Shown in pieces: positions 1 to 8,962 of a DNA stretch of 21,551 bases. Position 1 is the first letter of the stretch, and the number at the start of each line of letters is the position of its first letter. Where the stretch lies: positions 1-21,551 of the forward strand of contig JAJJLU010003983.1 in the NCBI GenBank assembly GCA_023807065.1. Direction: 5' to 3'. Below the pieces are notes generated by a model. It ran no database searches, had not been told where the DNA came from, and saw nothing but the letters and a program-made list of their open reading frames with translations. The stretch is from Isotricha intestinalis (Eukaryota; Ciliophora; Litostomatea; Vestibuliferida; Isotrichidae). The position numbers were made by a program, and so were the translations under genes.

Positions 1-103
1 AACTATCTTTATGTTTAGATTTTTTATTTATACTATCTTCATCCCCGTATTTTTTCTTGAAACTATCTTTATGGTCATGTTTTCTAACACTTTCTCTTCC
101 ATC
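1..103 (-). repeat. 30-bp (10-residue) tandem coding repeat
   Basis: The element aactatctttatg occurs at 1-13 and 61-73, with a close variant (tactatcttcat) at 31-42. A more diverged unit follows near 91-103. Read on the minus strand these encode a decapeptide whose core is an acidic residue plus Ser followed by Lys/Arg-rich residues. The array continues beyond the left edge, so its full length is unknown. Confidence 0.6.
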
Positions 104-604
104 GTTTTTCTTTATATTTTCTTGTTCTTTATCGTTTTTATTTTTTAAAGCACTTTTATATTTATTTTCTTTACTTCTATGAGAATAATCTTTAGTTTTA
201 AACCAATCTCTCGATTTATCAGAACCTTGTTTTTTATGACTAAAAACACGATTTATATTATAACTCATTCTTCTACTAAACGCTTTGTCAACATTTTTAT
301 CAGATATTTTTTGTAATTTAATTTTGTTTGTTGGATCTATTTGATGACTGTTTATCGTTAAAGCAGAGTTTCTTGATTTTGGTTTAATAGGTGGAGCATT
401 TCCTTCATCAATACTTAATATAGTTTTTCTTTTTAATTTATTAACATAATCTAATATATCATGCTCTGCTTGAAATAATTCATTTTTATTATATTGTTTT
501 ATAACATTATTGTGATTTGCTTCTTCTAGTAAATGAGAATAATTCTCTTTGTGAATTGATTCGTTTAAATGAATTGAATGAGTTGAATGATTTAATTTTT
601 TCAT
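1..604 (-). CDS. Lys/Asn-rich protein with decapeptide repeats, partial (C-terminus beyond left edge)
   Basis: The minus-strand frame is open from an ATG at 604-602 to the left edge, giving 201 visible residues. An in-frame TAA lies two codons upstream of the ATG, so this start is sound for an unspliced gene. The first 60 residues are His/Asn/Glu-rich, followed by a more ordered stretch (AEHDILDYVNKLKRKT) and then a Lys/Ser/Arg-rich, probably disordered region. Near the edge there are four tandem units of about 10 residues with a core like KDS, EDS or RES followed by a hydrophobic and basic residues. At DNA level this is a 30-bp period, with the core at 1-13, 31-42 and 61-73. I recognise no domain and cannot assign a function. 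No GTAA...TAG intron is needed in the visible part. Confidence 0.7.
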   Translation of the reverse strand, partial: MKKLNHSTHSIHLNESIHKENYSHLLEEANHNNVIKQYNKNELFQAEHDILDYVNKLKRKTILSIDEGNAPPIKPKSRNSALTINSHQIDPTNKIKLQKISDKNVDKAFSRRMSYNINRVFSHKKQGSDKSRDWFKTKDYSHRSKENKYKSALKNKNDKEQENIKKNDGRESVRKHDHKDSFKKKYGDEDSINKKSKHKDS

Positions 605-1651
605 TTCTTAATTTTATTTTATAATTGAATTGCAAAAAATATTAAATAAATTTTAATTTTTTTCGATTCCTTAAAGATTTTTTTCGATGTTTTTTATATT
701 TTTTTAAGAAATTGTTACATAAAATAAATAAAAATATTTTCTTCAAAAATTTTTCTAATTTTAAACATTTCAATTTTATAAAGGATTTAAAAGACATTTT
801 CACATAATAAGTTTATGATAAAATTAAAAAGATTTTTTATTGAATTTTATGGAAATGAATTCTTTAATCTTTCTAATAATTAAATTTAGAAAAATTTTCT
901 TACTATATCTATAATAATATAAAATTAAAAAAAAGAACAATAAAAAATAATTAATTGCTGTTATATAATAAGATAATTAAAAATAGTATTTTGATTTTTT
1001 CTATAATTAAATTAGGTTTTCATATTTGAAGAATAATTTTTTATTAAAAATTACTTTTTAATAGTATTTTATAATTTTATAATTAGAAATGGAATTTAAT
1101 CAATTAAAACATTAAATTCTAATTAACTGAAATGTTAAATCTTTTAAATAAAACTTACCAATATTCTTTAAATCATTAATTTATAAACTTGAAGAAATTC
1201 AAATTTAATAGTAATTATTCTTTCTATTTTTTATTTCTCTTTTTATTATTTGATTTTTTATAATTTAAGACTTTTTCAAGAATTAAATATCATTTTCTTT
1301 ACTTTTATCATATATAATTAAAATATTCTTAATTTTATTGATTAGAAATCCTTTATCTTTTGTATTTGAATATTTTTCATGTTTTAAAAGATATATCTCA
1401 TTAATTTCTATTAATTCCAAAAATCTTATTTTCACATATAATTATCAATTAATAATATTTTATTATATTGTGATTTTTTATTTGGGACATAAGAATTCAT
1501 AGTTCTTTGTTTTTAAAGATTATTAATTTTAATTAACATAAATTCAAGAAAATAAATATCAAATTTTTTTATATATTTTTAAAGATGTATTCCTTAATTT
1601 TAAATAGTTTATTTATTAAAACCAAAGATTTTTTATTTAATAAAAATAAAA
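605..1651. other. Non-coding gap between divergent genes
   Basis: This stretch separates the minus-strand gene ending its 5' side at 604 from the plus-strand peptide gene at 1652, so both promoters should lie here. It is extremely AT-rich, with poly-A and poly-T tracts and stops in all frames. The boundary of the 4045-bp duplication falls at 1058; bases before it are unique and bases after it recur at 5103. I see no RNA gene or conserved motif. Confidence 0.5.
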
Positions 1652-1846
1652 ATGAAATTTAATTTGATTTTTTTAATTTTTATTACTTTATTCTCTATTA
1701 CTTTTCAAGCTAATTGTGAGAAAATAAGAAATTATTGCAAAGATCAATGTCATAGGAGAGCAAGGCTTTTTTGGATTAACGAATGCTGCAAAAATTGTGA
1801 TAAAGAATATGTGCAATGTAAAAAAAAATTGGAACCTAAAAACTAA
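1652..1846 (+). CDS. Small cysteine-rich peptide with signal peptide (copy 1)
   Basis: This 64-residue product has a classic signal peptide: Met-Lys, then a hydrophobic core at residues 5-18, and a likely cleavage after FQA (residue 20). The mature part would be about 44 residues, Lys/Arg-rich, with cysteines at 22, 29, 33, 45, 46, 49 and 56. Leaving out C46, the gaps are 6, 3, 11, 3 and 6, a mirror-symmetric pattern. This is what a two-helix hairpin with three stacked disulphides (22-56, 29-49, 33-45) would show, leaving C46 free. The twin CX3C with an 11-residue spacer resembles small TIM chaperones and alpha-hairpinins, but the secretion signal argues against a mitochondrial chaperone. The ATG follows an A-rich leader typical here. 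Its role is unknown; secreted peptide, pheromone-like or defence-like are all guesses. The gene is duplicated exactly at 5697. Confidence 0.75.
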   Translation: MKFNLIFLIFITLFSITFQANCEKIRNYCKDQCHRRARLFWINECCKNCDKEYVQCKKKLEPKN

Positions 1847-2252
1847 ATATATTAAATACTTTTATTTTGAAAACTAAAAACATTTTTTTAATTCTTTCTA
1901 AAATATAGCTTAATAAATATTTTATCTGAATAAAAAATCTTGAAAAAAAAATAAACAAATTTTAATTTGTTTTATCTTTTTTTTCTAACTTTTGATATAT
2001 CTTTTCATTTTTTAATTTGCTTTTTATAGATTTATTTTTAATTTAATATGTTAAAACAATAATTTTTTCAAATTATCCTTTTATTTTTTTAAATAAGATG
2101 AAAATTTTTAATTAGAATAGAAAGTACATTACTCAATTTTATGATTATAAAATAATTTTTAAAAGAAACATATCAAACATTAATTGAATTTAAATTAAAT
2201 AAATTGATATTTATATCAAACATAAAAAAATAAAATATAATCAATTCATCAA
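1847..2252. other. Non-coding gap with a direct repeat
   Basis: This is an AT-rich spacer between two plus-strand genes. The element atatcaaacat occurs twice (about 2170-2180 and 2214-2224), shortly before the next start codon. No open frame or RNA gene is visible. The spacer recurs unchanged at 5892-6297. Confidence 0.4.
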
Positions 2253-2597
2253 ATGTCATCAATTATGAATTATAGAGAAAGTCCAATTGTAAAAATGAAA
2301 TGTCAAAATAGAAAAACTTTTAATATTTTGGATTCAAATCAAATATTATATGAAAAAAATAATGCATTAAAATCAATTGAACTTGATGATGATGATGATA
2401 TTGAAGAAATTAATACAAATTCTTTGGAAACAAGAAGTCCACAATATAAAGAAATAAATAATGATGATAATTATATAGTTATTGTTTCTGATAGAAATTG
2501 TAAAAATAATGAATTTGTACTCGAAAAAAATATTCACAAATTAGAAAAATATATTAAAAATGTTTTTAAAAAAATCAAAAAATGTAAAAAAGTCTAA
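2253..2597 (+). CDS. Hypothetical 114-aa protein with acidic run and basic C-terminus (copy 1)
   Basis: The frame opens at an ATG in the context caaatg and ends at TAA. The product is hydrophilic and shows no signal peptide or membrane segment. Residues 43-53 form an acidic run (five Asp in a row plus Glu), partly encoded by a GAT repeat. The last 30 residues (from about KNIHKLEKY) form a basic amphipathic segment rich in Lys, which could bind nucleic acid or an acidic partner. I do not recognise the family. A GT...AG stretch near the start (about 2289-2311) cannot be an intron because removing it brings in a stop. The codon style matches the better-supported genes in the window. The gene recurs at 6298. 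Confidence 0.55.
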   Translation: MSSIMNYRESPIVKMKCQNRKTFNILDSNQILYEKNNALKSIELDDDDDIEEINTNSLETRSPQYKEINNDDNYIVIVSDRNCKNNEFVLEKNIHKLEKYIKNVFKKIKKCKKV

Positions 2598-4439
2598 TTA
2601 TTATAAATTTGATATAAAAAATCAAATTATCAATTTGATGTGTCTTTTTTAAAAGGTATTTATTCTTTTTTTAATAATTTTTTATTAATATTAATAATGA
2701 ATTATTCCCATATTTGTGCACTATATATATTTTTTGAATTATAAGATTATTTATGTAAATTAAACTTAAATTTTTTAATCTTTTTTTATATATTTTAATT
2801 GAAAATAAATAATCTTTTACATGAAATAAAAATTATTTAGAAAATAAATTATTATAATTATTTTTTTAATTTTTTTTGCTTCAAAATTGTGTAATCAATA
2901 TCATTTTATTTTTCAAAAAAAACAAAATAATTTTTCAAATGATATTTTCAAAAAACATATAAAAAATATCACTTATCATTATTTATTTTTATATTAATTT
3001 TATTTCTCTTCTTTTTTTGATTTTTTTTTATAAATTATGAATTAATTCTAATGAAAAAATAATAAATGTTAATTGAAAAAAGAGAAAGAAAAGATTATTT
3101 CCTATAGATAAAATATTTTAATCGTTGATAAAATGATTTTTATATATGTATTAATTCTATATAAATTCAATCAATCTAAATTAACATAATATTATTATTT
3201 ATGTTTTGATTAAAGAGAAAAAATGTTATTTCATTATAAAATAATTAAAATTTGTTTTAATATCATAATGAACATAATAGTAGTATCAATAATTTGATTT
3301 TAATGGAAATTTATATTCTTTTGTAATCAAAATTAAGGAAGAAAATAAAACAATAAATAATAATTAAATAATCAATCGTTAATATTCCAAAAATTACTTC
3401 TATTATTGAGAATGAATACAGAATTGATTTAATAAATTTATGAAAAAAAGGTAAATTAAACCTAATTTAATTATGATCTTACAGATTGGATATATGATAT
3501 TGTTGGGTTAAAAATATATCTAAGTTTCAAAAGATGGAGTTAAAAAGCTTAAAATTATTTTTATTTTTAAAATCAAATTTTGTTTGTTCTATAGTTTTGA
3601 TAATCAAATTTTCAAATTTGAATGTAGAGTAATTTTTATGAAATATTTCAATAAGAATAATTAATTGTAATTACTGTAATTGAATAATATTTAAAAATAA
3701 ATTAAAATAAATTTACTCACATTTTTATTTATATCATTCAAAATAGTATATTCCTTGTCGTTATAACTTTAACAAATTTAATAGTGTAAAAGACAAGATC
3801 ATCCGTCGGATATCGTCATAGGTCACCTTCAAAAATACCCTAAATTTCAAAATGACGGATGACAAAAGGAGGAAATCGTTATCCATCACCCAAAAATTCT
3901 CCTTATTAAATCATATAAAAAAATTTTCAAATTTTGTTGAAAATTATAATTTTTAGAAAATACTTATTAAATATTAAGGTGACGGATGATCATGGGAAGA
4001 AATAGTCATTCATCAATGGGATAATATCCCCTAAAATTGGGGTGACTGATGACTCTGTCATTTACAGTATTTAGAATTTTGGGAAATAAAAGGTTTAAAA
4101 TAAAAAACTGATGGATTTAATTTTAGGAACAGTGATTTTTTTTTATTTTTTTATTTGTAATTAAATAATTTGTTGAAAAATTATTTCTTTTTTTAAAATT
4201 CAGATTTTTAATTGATTTATTAAATTAAATAACTTATATGGTTGGGAATTAAAAAATATAAAAATAATCAAAATGTAAATGTTGGACATATAATTTTCAC
4301 AAAAATTAAATTATTCAAATATATTTATAATAAAAATTAAAAAAATATATTATCATAATTATATATAATTTTCAAATTTCATTCAAAAAATTATAATATT
4401 CATAATATTTATAAAATTCATCATTTTTATTCAAAATCT
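2598..4439. other. Long non-coding stretch (copy 1)
   Basis: About 1.8 kb holds no open frame that looks real. It consists of poly-T/poly-A-rich sequence, with a less AT-rich patch near 3798-4053 described separately. A short imperfect palindrome around an AAATTTGATA/TCAAATTATC core lies just after the stop codon at 2597 (about 2607-2637) and could act in 3' end formation. The stretch recurs unchanged at 6643-8484. Confidence 0.4.
3798..4053. repeat. Cluster of GGTGACGGATGA-like motifs forming hairpins (copy 1)
   Basis: Seven related copies of one 10-13 base motif fall within about 260 bp that is visibly richer in G and C than its surroundings. Forward copies are at 3853-3862, 3978-3990 and 4041-4053. 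Reverse-complement copies are at 3798-3807, 3814-3827, 3879-3890 and 4005-4017. Two forward/reverse pairs (3853-3890 and 3978-4017) form about 40-bp imperfect hairpins that are also similar to each other as direct repeats. A further small palindrome (gggataatatccc) and a CCCC/GGGG pair lie at about 4018-4042. This could be a structured non-coding RNA, a decayed palindromic mobile element or a protein-binding array. It recurs at 7843-8098. Confidence 0.55.
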
Positions 4440-4756
4440 TTAAATATTTTTTTCAAACATGATACCCATTAAGTCTGGTTGGAAGGTAAATACTTGAATA
4501 ACTTTGGGCTCAGCTATTTCTTTATATTTTTTTATGGGAAACTTTTAATATACTCAAAACAATATTTTGCACTAAACATAAATTCTTAAATATTATTAAA
4601 CATTTTTCATTATCTTGTAAATAGTTCATCATTGGATATAATTTAATTTCTTTTTTTGAAAGGAACTTATTATATTGCCACATATCCTTATTAAAGCAAA
4701 TTATAATATTCTTCTTTTGATAATTTTTTTGTTTGTTTTCCAAAGGATACCCTCAT
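4440..4756 (-). pseudogene. Frame-broken short gene, or gene with atypical introns (copy 1)
   Basis: On the minus strand three successive frames are open and protein-like. An ATG at 4756 opens about 21 codons. A frame with its own ATG at 4743 runs to a TAA at 4524-4522, 73 codons, including the motif NKDMWQYNKFLSKKEI. A third frame ends at TAA 4442-4440 and includes EPKVIQVFTFQPDLMGIM. The last part uses less AT-rich codons than random spacer would. Either two frameshifts have broken a gene of about 110 codons, or short introns join the frames: a 31-nt GTGCAA...AAAG segment would fit the second shift. The four good introns in this window all begin GTAA and end TAG, so I favour a pseudogene. 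The family is not recognised. The same state occurs in copy 2, so any damage is older than the duplication. Confidence 0.4.
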
Positions 4757-4917
4757 ATTATTAATACATTAAAACAATTCATTCTATTAATAAGACGATT
4801 ATTAGGATAATACATGAATAAAAAAATTAATAAAAAATTCATATATTAAGAAAGTTAATTTGTTCAAAAAAAATATAAATATGAGAAACTATATATTAAA
4901 TTTTTATTTACATTAAT

Positions 4918-5103
4918 TTATACATTTTTCTTTTTTTTATGATTTAATCTAAATCTTTCAAGAGATTCATCAGAATCAATATAATTTCCAGCATAAGCAA
5001 ATAAAGTATCATCAGGAATAGATTGTAAAGTTACATGATTATCTTGAGGATAAGCAGCTCTTACACTTAATTGTTCAAATACTAAGCTATATTTATCATT
5101 TGT
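4918..5103 (-). pseudogene. 3' fragment of the 498-aa gene, cut by the duplication junction
   Basis: This is identical to the last 61 codons plus stop of the gene at 8963-10488 (its residues 438-498). Upstream of the junction the frame continues for only about 15 codons into foreign sequence before a TAA and has no ATG. It therefore lacks a promoter-proximal part and the first 437 residues. It is a by-product of where the tandem duplication ended. It could still supply a 3' end signal or be expressed in a fusion, but nothing in the sequence shows that. Confidence 0.85.
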
Positions 5104-5696
5104 TAATAGTATTTTATAATTTTATAATTAGAAATGGAATTTAATCAATTAAAACATTAAATTCTAATTAACTGAAATGTTAAATCTTTTAAATAAAACT
5201 TACCAATATTCTTTAAATCATTAATTTATAAACTTGAAGAAATTCAAATTTAATAGTAATTATTCTTTCTATTTTTTATTTCTCTTTTTATTATTTGATT
5301 TTTTATAATTTAAGACTTTTTCAAGAATTAAATATCATTTTCTTTACTTTTATCATATATAATTAAAATATTCTTAATTTTATTGATTAGAAATCCTTTA
5401 TCTTTTGTATTTGAATATTTTTCATGTTTTAAAAGATATATCTCATTAATTTCTATTAATTCCAAAAATCTTATTTTCACATATAATTATCAATTAATAA
5501 TATTTTATTATATTGTGATTTTTTATTTGGGACATAAGAATTCATAGTTCTTTGTTTTTAAAGATTATTAATTTTAATTAACATAAATTCAAGAAAATAA
5601 ATATCAAATTTTTTTATATATTTTTAAAGATGTATTCCTTAATTTTAAATAGTTTATTTATTAAAACCAAAGATTTTTTATTTAATAAAAATAAAA

Positions 5697-5891
5697 ATGA
5701 AATTTAATTTGATTTTTTTAATTTTTATTACTTTATTCTCTATTACTTTTCAAGCTAATTGTGAGAAAATAAGAAATTATTGCAAAGATCAATGTCATAG
5801 GAGAGCAAGGCTTTTTTGGATTAACGAATGCTGCAAAAATTGTGATAAAGAATATGTGCAATGTAAAAAAAAATTGGAACCTAAAAACTAA
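5697..5891 (+). CDS. Small cysteine-rich peptide with signal peptide (copy 2)
   Basis: This is identical in protein and in flanking DNA to the gene at 1652-1846, including the A-rich leader before the ATG and more than 500 bp of upstream sequence, so both copies should carry the same promoter. The product is a 64-residue precursor with a hydrophobic signal peptide and a short basic mature part holding seven cysteines with mirror-symmetric spacing. Two identical copies could raise dosage of the peptide; that is inference. Confidence 0.75.
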   Translation: MKFNLIFLIFITLFSITFQANCEKIRNYCKDQCHRRARLFWINECCKNCDKEYVQCKKKLEPKN

Positions 5892-6297
5892 ATATATTAA
5901 ATACTTTTATTTTGAAAACTAAAAACATTTTTTTAATTCTTTCTAAAATATAGCTTAATAAATATTTTATCTGAATAAAAAATCTTGAAAAAAAAATAAA
6001 CAAATTTTAATTTGTTTTATCTTTTTTTTCTAACTTTTGATATATCTTTTCATTTTTTAATTTGCTTTTTATAGATTTATTTTTAATTTAATATGTTAAA
6101 ACAATAATTTTTTCAAATTATCCTTTTATTTTTTTAAATAAGATGAAAATTTTTAATTAGAATAGAAAGTACATTACTCAATTTTATGATTATAAAATAA
6201 TTTTTAAAAGAAACATATCAAACATTAATTGAATTTAAATTAAATAAATTGATATTTATATCAAACATAAAAAAATAAAATATAATCAATTCATCAA

Positions 6298-6642
6298 ATG
6301 TCATCAATTATGAATTATAGAGAAAGTCCAATTGTAAAAATGAAATGTCAAAATAGAAAAACTTTTAATATTTTGGATTCAAATCAAATATTATATGAAA
6401 AAAATAATGCATTAAAATCAATTGAACTTGATGATGATGATGATATTGAAGAAATTAATACAAATTCTTTGGAAACAAGAAGTCCACAATATAAAGAAAT
6501 AAATAATGATGATAATTATATAGTTATTGTTTCTGATAGAAATTGTAAAAATAATGAATTTGTACTCGAAAAAAATATTCACAAATTAGAAAAATATATT
6601 AAAAATGTTTTTAAAAAAATCAAAAAATGTAAAAAAGTCTAA
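6298..6642 (+). CDS. Hypothetical 114-aa protein with acidic run and basic C-terminus (copy 2)
   Basis: This is identical to the gene at 2253-2597: an unrecognised hydrophilic protein with an Asp run near residue 45 and a Lys-rich C-terminal helix-like segment. It lies about 400 bp downstream of the peptide gene on the same strand, and the pair moves together in the duplication, which does not by itself imply shared function. Confidence 0.55.
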   Translation: MSSIMNYRESPIVKMKCQNRKTFNILDSNQILYEKNNALKSIELDDDDDIEEINTNSLETRSPQYKEINNDDNYIVIVSDRNCKNNEFVLEKNIHKLEKYIKNVFKKIKKCKKV

Positions 6643-8484
6643 TTATTATAAATTTGATATAAAAAATCAAATTATCAATTTGATGTGTCTTTTTTAAAAG
6701 GTATTTATTCTTTTTTTAATAATTTTTTATTAATATTAATAATGAATTATTCCCATATTTGTGCACTATATATATTTTTTGAATTATAAGATTATTTATG
6801 TAAATTAAACTTAAATTTTTTAATCTTTTTTTATATATTTTAATTGAAAATAAATAATCTTTTACATGAAATAAAAATTATTTAGAAAATAAATTATTAT
6901 AATTATTTTTTTAATTTTTTTTGCTTCAAAATTGTGTAATCAATATCATTTTATTTTTCAAAAAAAACAAAATAATTTTTCAAATGATATTTTCAAAAAA
7001 CATATAAAAAATATCACTTATCATTATTTATTTTTATATTAATTTTATTTCTCTTCTTTTTTTGATTTTTTTTTATAAATTATGAATTAATTCTAATGAA
7101 AAAATAATAAATGTTAATTGAAAAAAGAGAAAGAAAAGATTATTTCCTATAGATAAAATATTTTAATCGTTGATAAAATGATTTTTATATATGTATTAAT
7201 TCTATATAAATTCAATCAATCTAAATTAACATAATATTATTATTTATGTTTTGATTAAAGAGAAAAAATGTTATTTCATTATAAAATAATTAAAATTTGT
7301 TTTAATATCATAATGAACATAATAGTAGTATCAATAATTTGATTTTAATGGAAATTTATATTCTTTTGTAATCAAAATTAAGGAAGAAAATAAAACAATA
7401 AATAATAATTAAATAATCAATCGTTAATATTCCAAAAATTACTTCTATTATTGAGAATGAATACAGAATTGATTTAATAAATTTATGAAAAAAAGGTAAA
7501 TTAAACCTAATTTAATTATGATCTTACAGATTGGATATATGATATTGTTGGGTTAAAAATATATCTAAGTTTCAAAAGATGGAGTTAAAAAGCTTAAAAT
7601 TATTTTTATTTTTAAAATCAAATTTTGTTTGTTCTATAGTTTTGATAATCAAATTTTCAAATTTGAATGTAGAGTAATTTTTATGAAATATTTCAATAAG
7701 AATAATTAATTGTAATTACTGTAATTGAATAATATTTAAAAATAAATTAAAATAAATTTACTCACATTTTTATTTATATCATTCAAAATAGTATATTCCT
7801 TGTCGTTATAACTTTAACAAATTTAATAGTGTAAAAGACAAGATCATCCGTCGGATATCGTCATAGGTCACCTTCAAAAATACCCTAAATTTCAAAATGA
7901 CGGATGACAAAAGGAGGAAATCGTTATCCATCACCCAAAAATTCTCCTTATTAAATCATATAAAAAAATTTTCAAATTTTGTTGAAAATTATAATTTTTA
8001 GAAAATACTTATTAAATATTAAGGTGACGGATGATCATGGGAAGAAATAGTCATTCATCAATGGGATAATATCCCCTAAAATTGGGGTGACTGATGACTC
8101 TGTCATTTACAGTATTTAGAATTTTGGGAAATAAAAGGTTTAAAATAAAAAACTGATGGATTTAATTTTAGGAACAGTGATTTTTTTTTATTTTTTTATT
8201 TGTAATTAAATAATTTGTTGAAAAATTATTTCTTTTTTTAAAATTCAGATTTTTAATTGATTTATTAAATTAAATAACTTATATGGTTGGGAATTAAAAA
8301 ATATAAAAATAATCAAAATGTAAATGTTGGACATATAATTTTCACAAAAATTAAATTATTCAAATATATTTATAATAAAAATTAAAAAAATATATTATCA
8401 TAATTATATATAATTTTCAAATTTCATTCAAAAAATTATAATATTCATAATATTTATAAAATTCATCATTTTTATTCAAAATCT
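6643..8484. other. Long non-coding stretch (copy 2)
   Basis: This is the same sequence as 2598-4439. No gene is visible apart from the motif cluster at 7843-8098. Confidence 0.4.
7843..8098. repeat. Cluster of GGTGACGGATGA-like motifs forming hairpins (copy 2)
   Basis: This is the second copy of the seven-motif cluster at 3798-4053, shifted by 4045. Motif positions are the same within the unit, so it gives no independent evolutionary evidence for conservation of the stems. Confidence 0.55.
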
Positions 8485-8801
8485 TTAAATATTTTTTTCA
8501 AACATGATACCCATTAAGTCTGGTTGGAAGGTAAATACTTGAATAACTTTGGGCTCAGCTATTTCTTTATATTTTTTTATGGGAAACTTTTAATATACTC
8601 AAAACAATATTTTGCACTAAACATAAATTCTTAAATATTATTAAACATTTTTCATTATCTTGTAAATAGTTCATCATTGGATATAATTTAATTTCTTTTT
8701 TTGAAAGGAACTTATTATATTGCCACATATCCTTATTAAAGCAAATTATAATATTCTTCTTTTGATAATTTTTTTGTTTGTTTTCCAAAGGATACCCTCA
8801 T
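8485..8801 (-). pseudogene. Frame-broken short gene, or gene with atypical introns (copy 2)
   Basis: This is identical to 4440-4756: three consecutive open frames on the minus strand, the middle one running from an ATG at 8788 to a stop at 8567. It lies about 160 bp downstream of the 3' end of the 498-aa gene on the same strand. Decayed gene and unusual splicing remain the two readings. Confidence 0.4.
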
Positions 8802-8962
8802 ATTATTAATACATTAAAACAATTCATTCTATTAATAAGACGATTATTAGGATAATACATGAATAAAAAAATTAATAAAAAATTCATATATTAAGAAAGT
8901 TAATTTGTTCAAAAAAAATATAAATATGAGAAACTATATATTAAATTTTTATTTACATTAAT

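Larger units (their letters stand above)
1058..5102. repeat. 4045-bp tandem duplication, copy 1
   Basis: Every base that I compared between this unit and 5103-9147 matches at a constant offset of 4045. That includes the lengths of the long homopolymer runs I checked and three open reading frames. The left limit is set by 1057 (t) against 5102 (g). The right limit is set by 5105 (a) against 9150 (c), with a two-base TT microhomology making the exact breakpoint ambiguous. The copies are directly adjacent and head to tail. This copy ends inside the 3' part of the minus-strand gene that is complete at 8963-10488. A recent duplication, gene conversion or an assembly artefact would each explain the identity. 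Confidence 0.95.

Noticed and set aside
2289..2311. Possible 23-nt intron in the 114-aa gene
   Set aside because: Removal brings a TAA into frame within a few codons; the unspliced frame is open throughout.
3852..3956. 34-codon ATG-led ORF inside the hairpin cluster
   Set aside because: It is short, starts within one of the palindromic motifs and runs into AT-rich spacer; probably chance.
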